Assembly (NCBI GenBank): GCA_963769665.1
Contig: CAVYMQ010000002.1
Location: 124,001 to 188,000, forward strand
Direction of reading: 5' to 3'
Source: JACCTU01 sp963769665
GTDB taxonomy: Bacteria; Actinomycetota; Thermoleophilia; Gaiellales; Gaiellaceae
Length of the DNA stretch: 64,000 nucleotides
Made by a program: the position numbers and the translations under genes. This document shows positions 8,655 to 17,035 of this stretch, in pieces; the first letter of the stretch is position 1, and every line of letters begins with the position of its first letter. Under the pieces are notes generated by a model, which saw nothing but the letters and a program-made list of their open reading frames with translations, was not told where the DNA came from and did not search any database.

Positions 8655-10031
8655 GTGCGGAAGGCCGTCGTCGCCGCGGTCCTCTCGTTCCTCGTTCCGG
8701 GAGCGGGACAGCTCTACCTCGGCGAGCGGCGCCGGGGGGCGATCCTGCTCGGGGCGTGGGCGGGAGTGCTCGTCGCGACGTTTGCGCTCGTCGCGAGCGG
8801 TCTCGTGCCCGACCTCGGGCGAACCTTTCTCGCACTGTTGCTGCTCGCGAACGCCGCGATCTTGGCGCTTCGCCTGTTCGCGATCGTCGACGCGGGGAGG
8901 GGTGCGTTCGCGTCGCGCGTTGCGGCCGCGCTGCTCGCGGCCGTCGTCGTCGCCGCGGTGCTTCCGCACGTCGCCGCGGCGTACGTCGCCGTGCGCGGGT
9001 ACGGCGTGCTCGAGTCGGTCTTCGCGGACGAGGAGCCGACCGACGTGCTGGGCGGCAGCGGCCTGTTCCTCGCCTTCCCGAACGGGCGGCCGCCGCTCGA
9101 CCTCGACCCTCCGGTGCTGCGGGCGCGGCGCTCGACCGCGGGGGCCGCGCCCGCGCCGTTCCGCGGGGTCGCGGAGCCGCTTGCGGACTCGGCGAAGATC
9201 CTCGCCGACGAGGAAGCGGCGCCCGAGCATCCGTGGGTGACGATCCTCCTGCTCGGCAGCGACGAGGGCCCGCGCCAGGCGGGCGACCGCACGGACACGA
9301 TGATCGTCGCGGCGATCCAGCGGAAGACACACCGCGCCGTCCTGTTCGGCGTGCCGCGCAACCTCGTCGGCGTGGACGGGTTCGGCGAGCCGCTGAATGC
9401 GCTCTACCAGCACCGCGGCGCGACCGGGTTGAAGCACGCGATCTCGCGCCTGCTCGGGCTGCGCGTCGACTACCACGCGATGGTCAACCTGGACGGCTTC
9501 GTGGAGATGGTCGACGCGCTCGGCGGCGTTCGGATCACGGTGAAGGAGCGCATCGTCGACGAGGTGACGCGGCCGGCGTGGGGGGAGACGAAGCCGAAGA
9601 TCGACGTGTCCCCCGGACGCACGTATCGGTTCACGGGACGGACGGCGCTCGCGTACGTGCGGTCACGCAAGGCGTCGAACGACTATCGCCGTATGGCTCG
9701 CCAGCGCTGCTTCATCAGCGCGCTCGCGAACCAGCTCGACGTCGGCGCAGTCCTGCGGCACTTCGCGTCACTGGCCAACGCGGTCGAGTCGAGCGTGCGC
9801 ACCGACATCCCCCTGAACCGCGCCCCCGACCTGATGCGCCTCGCAGCCGGTGTCGACCGCAAGGAGACCTTGACCGAGACGTTCGGGCCGCCGTACTTCG
9901 CCGGCCGCCGGTACGACCGCTTCCCCTACCCGAACGTCAAGAAGATCCAGGCCGCGGTCCGCGACGCGATCCTGCATCCCGAGCTCGCGAAGGCGCGGCG
10001 TGGGATCGCTTCTACGAGCCAGTCGTGCTGA
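8655..10031 (+). CDS. LytR-CpsA-Psr (LCP) family membrane protein
   Basis: 458 residues, GTG start. Three or four hydrophobic segments occupy about residues 1-115, more than the single anchor of classical LCP proteins. The extracellular LCP domain follows from about residue 195: ILLLGSDEG opens it, RTDTMIVAAI supplies the acidic/arginine motif, and GVPRNL and YVRSRKASND supply conserved arginines. LCP enzymes transfer undecaprenyl-linked glycopolymers to peptidoglycan. The last 20 bases overlap the convergent reductase gene at 10012. Confidence 0.87.
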   Translation: MRKAVVAAVLSFLVPGAGQLYLGERRRGAILLGAWAGVLVATFALVASGLVPDLGRTFLALLLLANAAILALRLFAIVDAGRGAFASRVAAALLAAVVVAAVLPHVAAAYVAVRGYGVLESVFADEEPTDVLGGSGLFLAFPNGRPPLDLDPPVLRARRSTAGAAPAPFRGVAEPLADSAKILADEEAAPEHPWVTILLLGSDEGPRQAGDRTDTMIVAAIQRKTHRAVLFGVPRNLVGVDGFGEPLNALYQHRGATGLKHAISRLLGLRVDYHAMVNLDGFVEMVDALGGVRITVKERIVDEVTRPAWGETKPKIDVSPGRTYRFTGRTALAYVRSRKASNDYRRMARQRCFISALANQLDVGAVLRHFASLANAVESSVRTDIPLNRAPDLMRLAAGVDRKETLTETFGPPYFAGRRYDRFPYPNVKKIQAAVRDAILHPELAKARRGIASTSQSC

Positions 10032-10995
10032 GAGACTCACTGACGCGGAACACGACGTTCCCCGTCTTCTGCCCGGTCTCGACATACCGGTTCGCCTCGA
10101 CGGCCTCGTCGAGCGTGTAGCTCTGGTCGATCAGCGGCCGGTACTTGCCTGCGTCCACGAGCTCTCTGACGTGCACGAGGTCCTCCTTCCGGTAGCGGCC
10201 GATGCCGAGCCTCGCGCGCTTGCTCCCGATGAATCGAGTGACGAGCATGACCAGCGGCAGGTGGTACATGGCCCCGAGCGTGGTCGAGACGTAGCTCCCG
10301 TCGGGCTCGAGCGATCGCCGGGAACGGCGGAACGAGTGCTTGCCGACGGCATCGAAGACGACGTCGTACGTCTTGCCGTTCCTCGTGAAGTCCTCGCGCA
10401 AGCGGTCGATGACGTCATGCGCACCGAGCGACCGGATGCGCTCGACGTCCTTCGTGTCGCAGACAGCCGTCACGTCCGCGCCGAAGTCGTGCGCGAGGAG
10501 CTGGACAGCGGCCGACCCGATAGAGCCCGCCGCGCCGTAGACCAGGACGCTCTTTCCTTGCAGCGGCGACAGCGGCCGCAGCATGGTCAGCGCCATCAGT
10601 GAGCCGTCTGGCACGGCAGCCGCCTCTTCGTACGCGAGTGATGTCGGCTTCGGAGCAACGATGCCGCTCTCGCGCACAGCCACATACTCCGCGTTAGCAC
10701 CGCCCTTGACGCCGAAGACGTCGTCGCCGATCCGGAACTCGGTCACGGCAGGGCCGACCTCCTCGACACAGCCCGCGAACTCCGTGCCGGCGATCCTCCG
10801 CCGCGGGCGGCGAATCCCTGTGGCCGGGCGGATGAACGGATACTCGACGGTGCGCAACTCGGTGTCGCCGCGTGTGACCGTTGAGCCGTAGACGCGAACG
10901 AGCACCTCGTGCTCCTTCGGGACCGGCCGCTCGACCTCGACGACGCGCAGCACCTCCGGAGGCCCGTATCGATCGTGCACGACGGCTCTCATCAC
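10012..10995 (-). CDS. MDR-family NAD(P)H-dependent oxidoreductase (zinc-free type)
   Basis: 327 residues. A GroES-like N-terminal domain is followed by a Rossmann domain with VYGAAGSIGSAAVQL as the nucleotide-binding loop. The Cys ligands of zinc-binding alcohol dehydrogenases are absent, so it belongs with quinone or enone reductases. It is a recognisable paralogue of the next gene (both start with an AVV..RYG.PE pattern and share the RP.TG.RRPR stretch), suggesting tandem duplication. Its start overlaps the stop of the upstream gene by 4 bases. GC content looks slightly lower than in neighbours. Confidence 0.85.
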   Translation of the reverse strand: MMRAVVHDRYGPPEVLRVVEVERPVPKEHEVLVRVYGSTVTRGDTELRTVEYPFIRPATGIRRPRRRIAGTEFAGCVEEVGPAVTEFRIGDDVFGVKGGANAEYVAVRESGIVAPKPTSLAYEEAAAVPDGSLMALTMLRPLSPLQGKSVLVYGAAGSIGSAAVQLLAHDFGADVTAVCDTKDVERIRSLGAHDVIDRLREDFTRNGKTYDVVFDAVGKHSFRRSRRSLEPDGSYVSTTLGAMYHLPLVMLVTRFIGSKRARLGIGRYRKEDLVHVRELVDAGKYRPLIDQSYTLDEAVEANRYVETGQKTGNVVFRVSESLSTTGS

Positions 10996-11936
10996 GGAGT
11001 CACGACGACCTTGCCACGCGGATGGCGCGCCATCAGGTGGCTCATCGCAGCGGGCGTCTCGTCGAGGCGGTAGGTGCGGTCGACGATGGGCGTGAGGCTG
11101 GAGTCCTCGACGAGCTCAGCGAGTTCCAGCAGAGAGTCCCGAGTGACCTTCCTGGTGAACTGCTTGACGTCGCGACGGCGGAGAATCAGCCGCGCCGTAA
11201 AGCCCGCGACGATCAACGAGCGGTCCTGGCCGCAGTTGAGAACGACCACTCCATCTGGCGCGACCGCGCCGCGGAGTTGCCGTAGAGATCGGCCGCCGCC
11301 GTTGTCGAAGATCGCGTCGTACCGTTGCCCGTGCAGATAGTCGTCGCGCGTGTAATCGAAGACACGGTCGGCCCCGAGCTGCTGGGCGAGCTCCACGTTT
11401 TCGGTACGGCAGACAGCAGTAACGTGGGCGCCCCACGCTTTCGCGATCTGGACGGCAATGCTTCCCACGCCGCCGGTCGCGCCGGTGATCGCAATCCGTT
11501 GACCTGCGCGAAGCTTCGCGTGGTCGCGCAGCGCCTCCAGTGCCATCGCGCCCGCGACAGCCAACCCGGAAGCCTGTTCAAAGCTCAGCCGCTCAGGCTT
11601 CGGCACCAGCTTCTGCGGATCGCCGACGGCGTACTCGGCGAGAGCCCCGCGGCAGGTTCCGAACACGGCGCTTCCCAAGGCTGGCTCGGTTACGTCCGTA
11701 CCGACACTTTCGACGATGCCGGCGACATCGAAGCCCCTGACCAGTTCCCTTGGGCGCCGCCACCCTGTCTGCGGACGCAGGAAACCGCGCATCACGATGT
11801 GGTCCGTGGGATTGAGCGCCGCCGCTCGCACGCGCACGAGCACCTGATTGATCCCGACCGTTGGTCGATCGACCTCCGCTACCGCGAGGGTCTCAGGGCC
11901 TCCGTAACGGTGCTGCACGACCGCCTTCATCGTCAT
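10992..11936 (-). CDS. MDR-family NAD(P)H-dependent oxidoreductase (zinc-free type), tandem paralogue
   Basis: 314 residues. GroES-like domain, then a Rossmann domain with ITGATGGVGSIAVQIAK. No zinc ligands are visible, so an NADPH-dependent quinone or enone reductase activity is likely. It is the first gene of a two-gene minus-strand unit with the 10012 paralogue. The 46-bp gap to the divergent cupin gene contains a perfect GTGTC-A-GACAC palindrome. The natural substrate is unknown. Confidence 0.85.
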   Translation of the reverse strand: MTMKAVVQHRYGGPETLAVAEVDRPTVGINQVLVRVRAAALNPTDHIVMRGFLRPQTGWRRPRELVRGFDVAGIVESVGTDVTEPALGSAVFGTCRGALAEYAVGDPQKLVPKPERLSFEQASGLAVAGAMALEALRDHAKLRAGQRIAITGATGGVGSIAVQIAKAWGAHVTAVCRTENVELAQQLGADRVFDYTRDDYLHGQRYDAIFDNGGGRSLRQLRGAVAPDGVVVLNCGQDRSLIVAGFTARLILRRRDVKQFTRKVTRDSLLELAELVEDSSLTPIVDRTYRLDETPAAMSHLMARHPRGKVVVTP

Positions 11937-11944
11937 CTTCTAGG

Positions 11945-11955
11945 GTGTCAGACAC
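11945..11955. repeat. GTGTCAGACAC palindrome in a divergent intergenic gap
   Basis: A perfect 5+1+5 inverted repeat (GTGTC-A-GACAC) lies between two divergent genes, 8 bases beyond the start of the reductase gene and 27 bases before the cupin start. It could be an operator. Its arms also recur, with a longer spacer, inside the palindromic element at 22413-22509, so it may instead be a solitary copy of a dispersed repeat family. Confidence 0.45.
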
Positions 11956-11982
11956 TCCGACGCGGTGCCATAGCATTGCGCC

Positions 11983-12381
11983 GTGCCGTTCACGCTCAGG
12001 AACATCAAGGCGGATCTGGAGGACATCGGCTCGAAGTTCGACGGCGCGCCGGACCTGGAGTTCCGCGCGGCGACCAAGGCGCTCGAGCTCGAGCAGTCGA
12101 GCCTGAGCTACCAGCGCGTCCCGCCCGGCTATCGCTTTCCGTACGGCCACACGCACAAGCAGCAAGAGGAGGTGTACGTCGTCGTGCGTGGGAGCGGGCG
12201 GATGAAGGTCGACGACGAGATCGTCGAGCTCAAGGAATGGGACGCCGTGCGCGTCCCGCCCGGCATGTGGCGAGGCTACGAGGCCGGGCCGGAGGGCCTC
12301 GAGCTCCTCGTCATCGGCGCGCCCAATCTCGGGGAGGTTCCGCGCGACGACGTCGATGGCCAGCGCGACTGGTGGGCCTAG
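11983..12381 (+). CDS. Cupin-domain protein
   Basis: 132 residues, GTG start. A single cupin barrel: the first motif is in the YGHTHKQQEEVYVVVRGSG segment (two His and a Glu as likely metal ligands) and the second in VRVPPGMWRGYEAG, where the usual histidine is replaced by Trp/Arg, so the metal site may be incomplete. Small cupins act as isomerases, dioxygenases or sensors; no role can be assigned. The stop TAG shares a CTAG with the stop of the convergent MaoC gene. Confidence 0.8.
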   Translation: MPFTLRNIKADLEDIGSKFDGAPDLEFRAATKALELEQSSLSYQRVPPGYRFPYGHTHKQQEEVYVVVRGSGRMKVDDEIVELKEWDAVRVPPGMWRGYEAGPEGLELLVIGAPNLGEVPRDDVDGQRDWWA

Positions 12382-12827
12382 AAGACGAGGTAGACGGCTT
12401 CGCCGACCATCGCCGGCTTCTCCTGGCCTTTGACCTCGATCTGCACCGCGACGTTGTAGAGGACGCCGTCACCGCGCGGCTGGCTCGAGACGAGCCTCGC
12501 GTGCAGGCGCACGTCGGACCCCGAAGGAACAGGTGACGTGAAGCGCACCTTCTCGGTGCCGTAGTTGATCCCCATCCGCGCGTCGCTGATGTTCAGGATC
12601 TGCGAGAGCAGGAACGGGAGGAGTGACAGCTGCAGATAGCCGTGCGCGACGGTCGTGCCGAACGGGCCCTGCTTCGCCATCTCCGGGTCGACGTGGATCC
12701 ACTGGTGGTCGTGCGTCGCCTCGGCGAACTGCTCGATCTGCGGCTGCTCGATGGTCGTCCAGTCGCTCGTGCCGAGGTCGAGCTCCTCGGCGGCGGCGAG
12801 CTCTTCGAGGGTGAGGGTCGTCGTCAT
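12378..12827 (-). CDS. MaoC-family (R)-specific enoyl-CoA hydratase
   Basis: 149 residues, a single hotdog domain. The hydratase-2 signature is present: ATHDHQWIHVDPE provides the catalytic Asp and His, followed by FGTTVAHGYLQLSL. The enzyme would hydrate trans-2-enoyl-CoA to (R)-3-hydroxyacyl-CoA. It is the third gene of a minus-strand set (SDR, acyl-CoA ligase, hydratase) with 4-8 bp overlaps, consistent with activation and beta-oxidation of one acyl substrate. Confidence 0.9.
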   Translation of the reverse strand: MTTTLTLEELAAAEELDLGTSDWTTIEQPQIEQFAEATHDHQWIHVDPEMAKQGPFGTTVAHGYLQLSLLPFLLSQILNISDARMGINYGTEKVRFTSPVPSGSDVRLHARLVSSQPRGDGVLYNVAVQIEVKGQEKPAMVGEAVYLVF

Positions 12828-14311
12828 GCCTCAACCTTCTCATGGAGGCGAGCGCGAAGTGCCTTGCGGTCGACCTTGCCGATCGGCGTCAACGGGAGCG
12901 CGGGCACGACGTGCACCTCGCGTGGGTACTTGTAGCCGCCGATCCTCGTGCGTGCCCAGGCGACGAGCTCGGCCGGGTCGAGCTCCTCGCGGAGCGCGAC
13001 GAACGCCACGACCTCCTCGCCGCACTTCGGGTCCTGGCGGCCGACGACGGCCGCGCCCTCGACCGCGGAGTGCTCGAGGAGGGCCTCCTCGACGTCGCGC
13101 GGGAAGACGTTGAAGCCACCCCGGATGATCAGATCCTTCTTGCGGTCGACGACGTAGAGGTAGCCGTCCTCGTCCACGCGCCCGAGATCGCCCGTGTGCA
13201 GCCAGCCGCCGCGCATCGTCTCCTCGGTCTGCTCGGGCGCGCGCCAGTAGCCGCGCATCACGAGCTCGGAGCGGCAGCAGATCTCGCCGACCTCGCCGGT
13301 CGGCACCTCCGCGTCCTCGTCGTCGAGGATCCGGACGTCCATCCCGGGAACGGGCTGGCCGACCGCTCCGGGCCGGCCGTGCCCGGGACGCGTCGTCGAG
13401 ACGAGCGCGGACGTCTCGGTCAACCCGTAGCCCTCGCGGATCTCCGTGCTCGGCAAACGGCGTGCGAGCTCGTGCACCACCTCGGGGGCGAGCGGCGCCG
13501 CGCCCGACGCGATGTAGCGCAGCTCCCTCAAGTCGTACTCCTCCAAGGGTTGCGCGAGCAACAGGTGCAGCATCGACGGCACCACCGCGACGATCTGGCT
13601 GCGGTGCTCCTGCGCGAGCTCGAGCCAGCTCTCGGGGTTGAACCAGCGCATCAGCACGTGGCGGCTCGGCTCGGTCGCGTGCAGTCCGACGCACGTCACG
13701 AGGAGCCCGAACGCGTGCGAGAGGGGAAGCGACGTGAGGCTCCTGACGATCCCGGTGACGTGGCCCGTGTCCTCGGCGACCTTGCCGCTCAGCCAGAGGT
13801 TCTCGTGCGAGAGCATCACGCCCTTCGCGCGGCCGGTCGTGCCGCCGGTGTACATCAGCGCCGCCAAGTCGTCGTCGGCGCGCTCCACGATCGGCGACTC
13901 GCCGCCTGACTCCAGCTCCGCGAACTCCTCGGTCGAGACGACGCGCGCACCGGGTGCCGCCTCGCGTGCGGTATCGGCGAACTCGGGCGTCGTGATCACG
14001 ACGCGGGCCTCGGAGTCGTCGACGATGTGCCGGAGCTCCTGCGGTGGAAGCAGAAAGATCGCCGGCGTGACCACGGCGCCCACGCGCCAGAGCGCGTTGT
14101 AGGCGATCCCGACCTCGGGGCAGTTCGCCATCAGCACGACGACGCGGTCACCCGGCTCGACCCCCGCGTCGCGAAGTCCCTGTGCGAGTCGCCGCGCTCG
14201 CTCGTGCAGGCGGGCCGAGCCGTGCCACTCGCCTTCGAAGAAGAGCGACTCGTGGTCGCCGTGCCGCTCGAGCGTCTGCTCGGCCAGTTGAGCGAGGTTG
14301 TGCTCAGCCAA
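12824..14311 (-). CDS. Acyl-CoA synthetase (AMP-forming, FadD-like)
   Basis: 495 residues of the ANL superfamily, which activates a carboxylic acid as acyl-adenylate and then acyl-CoA. Motifs in order: YTGGTTGRAKG (P-loop like), YGLTETSA (A5), GWLHTGDLG (A7), DRKKDLIIRGGFNVFP (A8) and the catalytic lysine in PIGKVDRK (A10). Length is normal for a compact member. It overlaps the SDR by 8 bases upstream and the MaoC hydratase by 4 bases downstream. Chain length or ring specificity is not readable. Confidence 0.92.
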   Translation of the reverse strand: MAEHNLAQLAEQTLERHGDHESLFFEGEWHGSARLHERARRLAQGLRDAGVEPGDRVVVLMANCPEVGIAYNALWRVGAVVTPAIFLLPPQELRHIVDDSEARVVITTPEFADTAREAAPGARVVSTEEFAELESGGESPIVERADDDLAALMYTGGTTGRAKGVMLSHENLWLSGKVAEDTGHVTGIVRSLTSLPLSHAFGLLVTCVGLHATEPSRHVLMRWFNPESWLELAQEHRSQIVAVVPSMLHLLLAQPLEEYDLRELRYIASGAAPLAPEVVHELARRLPSTEIREGYGLTETSALVSTTRPGHGRPGAVGQPVPGMDVRILDDEDAEVPTGEVGEICCRSELVMRGYWRAPEQTEETMRGGWLHTGDLGRVDEDGYLYVVDRKKDLIIRGGFNVFPRDVEEALLEHSAVEGAAVVGRQDPKCGEEVVAFVALREELDPAELVAWARTRIGGYKYPREVHVVPALPLTPIGKVDRKALRARLHEKVEA

Positions 14312-15239
14312 CGCGCATCGAGCGCCCGCCGGCCTTGCCCATCTGCTCGACCATCGTCTCGGGCGACGCGCCGTCGGGGAAGCGCTCGAGCAGCTGCGCG
14401 AGGAAGTCGTCCGCCTCCCAGCCGTTCTCGGAGGCGAAGAGCTCGCCCGACTCCCACGGCCTGAGCATGTTGATCGATCCGCCCCAGACGAAGAAGCACT
14501 GGCCGGTGACTCCCTGCGCTTCGTCCGCGGAGAGCGCGACCACGAGCGGCGCCATGTTCGCGGGGTCGAGTGGGTCGAAGCCCTCCTCGGGCTTGGCCAG
14601 CTCTCCGAAGGTGACCTCCGTCATGCGCGTGCGCGCGTTCGGCGCAATGCAGTTCACCGTGACGCCGTAGTTGGCGAGCTCCTGCGCGGCGATGATCGTG
14701 AACGACGCGATGCCCGCCTTCGCGGCGCCGTAGTTCACCTGGCCGACGTTGCCGAAGACACCCGAGGGGCTCGACGTGTTGATCACGCGGCCGCGCACCT
14801 CCTCGCCCTCCTTCGAGCGCGCGCGCCAGTACGCGGCTGCGTGCCGCGTCGGCGCGAAGTGGCCCTTGAGGTGCACCGCGATCACCGCGTCCCACTCGTC
14901 CTCGGTCATGTTCACGAGCATGCGGTCGCGGAGGATTCCCGCGTTGTTGACGAGGATGTCGAGCCGCCCGTAGCGTTCGAGCGCTCGGTTGACCATGTGC
15001 TCCGCGGCGTCGAAGCTCGAGACGTCGTCGTAGCTCGCGACCGCTTCGCCGCCGGCCGCGACGATCTCGTTTACGACGGTCTGTGCGGGGGTCGCGTCCT
15101 GGCCCTGGCCGTCGAGCGATCCGCCCAGGTCGTTGACGACGACCTTCGCTCCGGCGCGAGCGAGCGCGAGCGCGTGCTCGCGGCCGATCCCGCGCCCGGC
15201 GCCGGTGACGATCGCGACCTTTCCTTCGAGCGACGGCAT
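14304..15239 (-). CDS. SDR dehydrogenase, MFE-2-like 3-hydroxyacyl-CoA dehydrogenase
   Basis: 311 residues. The Rossmann motif TGAGRGIGREHALALARAG, NNAG, catalytic Ser in NTSSPSG and YGAAK (YxxxK) are all present. The EHALALARAGAKVVVNDLG form and extended C-terminus resemble the (3R)-hydroxyacyl-CoA dehydrogenase domain of peroxisomal MFE-2, fitting the R-specific hydratase two genes on. First gene of the minus-strand set; only 22 bases separate its start from the divergent ADH gene, so its promoter must be very short or overlap that gene. Confidence 0.88.
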   Translation of the reverse strand: MPSLEGKVAIVTGAGRGIGREHALALARAGAKVVVNDLGGSLDGQGQDATPAQTVVNEIVAAGGEAVASYDDVSSFDAAEHMVNRALERYGRLDILVNNAGILRDRMLVNMTEDEWDAVIAVHLKGHFAPTRHAAAYWRARSKEGEEVRGRVINTSSPSGVFGNVGQVNYGAAKAGIASFTIIAAQELANYGVTVNCIAPNARTRMTEVTFGELAKPEEGFDPLDPANMAPLVVALSADEAQGVTGQCFFVWGGSINMLRPWESGELFASENGWEADDFLAQLLERFPDGASPETMVEQMGKAGGRSMRVG

Positions 15240-15261
15240 GCCGTGAGTCTAAGCTCGTCGG

Positions 15262-16287
15262 GTGGACAAGGGAATCGTGGTCGAGGAGCTCGGCGGCCTC
15301 GAGCTCGTCGAGATCGAGGTCGAGGATCCGCAGCGGCACGAGGTGCTCGTCCGCGTCGAGGCGAGCGGCGTCTGCCACAGCGACCTGCACGTGCTCGAGA
15401 CCGGGTTCTCGCACCCGCCGCCGATCCTGCTCGGGCACGAAGGGGCGGGCGTCGTCGAGGCCGTCGGGCCAGGAGTCGAGACCGTGGGCGTTGGCGACCG
15501 CGTGGTCATCGGCTGGCGCGCGCCGTGCGGCGAGTGCCGCTGGTGCGCTCGCGGCGACGTGCGCCGCTGTCGGACCCCGGCGTCCGCCGGGCCTCGCGTG
15601 CGGCTCCCCGACGGTCGCGCCCTGACCCGCACGCTCGGCGCGGGGACCTTCGCCACGCGAACGGTGGTGCACGAGCGCGCCGCGGTCCGCGTAAACGGCA
15701 TTCCGCTCGTCCAGGCCTGCCTGATCGGCTGCGCGGTCGCGACCGGCGTCGGCTCGGTGCTCGAGACCGCGAAGGTCTGGCCGGGCGCGCGCGTGGGGGT
15801 GATCGGCTGCGGTGCGGTCGGGCTCGCGGTGATCCAGGGCGCGCGGATCGCCGGCGCGGCCGAGGTGCACGCGCTCGACCTCGACGAGCGAAAGCTCGAG
15901 ACGGCGAAGCGCTTCGGCGCGACGCACACGGGCGAGTCTTCGCGGCTCGACTTCGTGTTCGACGTCGTCGGCCGGCCCGAGACGGTCGAGCAGGGGCTCG
16001 GGATGCTCGGGCACGCGGGGACGCTCGTCTACATCGGCCTGCCGCAGCCGGGCGCGCACGTCGACTTCCCGTTGCAGAAGGCGTTCGACCGCCGCGTCCG
16101 CTTCCTCGTCTCGCACGGCGGCGACCACGTGCCGCGCCTCGACTTCCCGGCGCTCGTCTCGCACGCCCGCGGCGGCAAGCTCGACCTGGCGGGAATGGTG
16201 ACGAAGACGATCGGGCTCGACGAGGTCGAGCAGGCGTTCGACGAGATGCGGTCCGGCGACGTGATCCGCTCGGTGATCCTGCTGTGA
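15262..16287 (+). CDS. Zinc-dependent alcohol dehydrogenase (class III-like MDR)
   Basis: 341 residues, GTG start. Catalytic zinc ligands: C38 in GVCHSD, H59-E60 in GHE and a Cys near 151 in LIGCAVATG. The structural zinc loop has C89, C92, C95 and C103. The nucleotide loop is GVIGCGAVGL. The enzyme oxidises an alcohol or reduces an aldehyde with NAD(H). It starts a plus-strand run whose next gene overlaps it by 4 bases; that run holds thioesterases and acyl-CoA dehydrogenases, so an aldehyde or alcohol feeding into acyl-CoA metabolism is a reasonable inference. Confidence 0.9.
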   Translation: MDKGIVVEELGGLELVEIEVEDPQRHEVLVRVEASGVCHSDLHVLETGFSHPPPILLGHEGAGVVEAVGPGVETVGVGDRVVIGWRAPCGECRWCARGDVRRCRTPASAGPRVRLPDGRALTRTLGAGTFATRTVVHERAAVRVNGIPLVQACLIGCAVATGVGSVLETAKVWPGARVGVIGCGAVGLAVIQGARIAGAAEVHALDLDERKLETAKRFGATHTGESSRLDFVFDVVGRPETVEQGLGMLGHAGTLVYIGLPQPGAHVDFPLQKAFDRRVRFLVSHGGDHVPRLDFPALVSHARGGKLDLAGMVTKTIGLDEVEQAFDEMRSGDVIRSVILL

Positions 16288-16679
16288 AGATCCCGCCGCC
16301 GGTCGCCGAGCTGATCGGGTTCGACGTCGTGAGCGCCGGCGACGGGCGCTGCACGATGACGCTCGAGGCGCAGGAGCGCCACGCGAACCCGATGGGCACG
16401 CTCCACGGCGGAATCCTTTGCGACCTCGCCGACGGCGCGATGGGGATGGCGTTCTTCACGACCCTCGAGCCGGGCGAGTCGTTCACGACGCTCGAGCTGA
16501 AGATCAACTACCTGCGACCCTTCTGGACCGGGATGCTCTTCGCCCACGGGAAGGTCGTCCACCGAGGCAAGACGGTCGGGATGACCGAGTGCGACATCGT
16601 GGACGCCCAGGACCGCCTGGTCGCCCGGGCGAGCAGCACGTGCCTTGCCCTCCGCGGCGAGGCCGCCGAAGGGCGATGA
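16284..16679 (+). CDS. PaaI-type hotdog thioesterase
   Basis: 131 residues. GTG at 16284 overlaps the ADH stop (GTGA). The hotdog core includes ANPMGTLHGGILCDLAD, where HGG and the following Asp are the usual catalytic elements of PaaI/YdiI-like thioesterases, and TTLELKINYLRPFW. It would hydrolyse acyl- or aryl-CoA thioesters, rescuing free CoA. A second thioesterase of the same type lies at 21973 at the far end of this run. Confidence 0.87.
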   Translation: MKIPPPVAELIGFDVVSAGDGRCTMTLEAQERHANPMGTLHGGILCDLADGAMGMAFFTTLEPGESFTTLELKINYLRPFWTGMLFAHGKVVHRGKTVGMTECDIVDAQDRLVARASSTCLALRGEAAEGR

Positions 16680-16686
16680 TCCCCGG

Positions 16687-17016
16687 ATGATCGACCCGGG
16701 CCTCGACGCCGACCTGAAGCAGCGGCTGCACGAGGTTCTCGCGCGTCGCCCGGTCACGGAGGCCGAGCTGCGCAAGGTGCTGGACGAGGGGCGCGCGTGC
16801 GCGCAGCTGGTGCGCGGGCGGCTGGAGCGGGCCGAGCAGCGGCTCTCCGAGCTGGCGGCTGACCCGGAGTCCCCGCTCGCGGAGGTCGCTTCCGCGCTGC
16901 GAGTGGTGAACGACCTCCGGCCGCGGCTTCTGGAGCTCGAGTCGGCCCTGGCCGAGCTGCGAGAGCGGGCGCCGGAATACCGGCGGTCGTGGCTCACCGG
17001 TAGACCAGCGCCCTGA
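16687..17016 (+). CDS. Small charged helical protein, unrecognised
   Basis: 109 residues from ATG 16687; an in-frame upstream start at 16645 would lie inside the thioesterase gene. The protein is rich in Leu, Arg, Glu and Ala with heptad-like spacing (for example RLERAEQRLSELAADPESP), so it is probably a helical hairpin or coiled coil. No signal peptide, membrane segment or known motif is seen. It lies between a thioesterase and an acyl-CoA dehydrogenase. I do not recognise the family. Confidence 0.55.
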   Translation: MIDPGLDADLKQRLHEVLARRPVTEAELRKVLDEGRACAQLVRGRLERAEQRLSELAADPESPLAEVASALRVVNDLRPRLLELESALAELRERAPEYRRSWLTGRPAP

Positions 17017-17035
17017 GCAGTGGTTCAATAGCCAC

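Noticed and set aside
14131..16164. 677-codon minus-strand frame spanning three genes
   Set aside because: It crosses genes on both strands and is Arg-rich throughout; the SDR, ligase and ADH frames explain the region.
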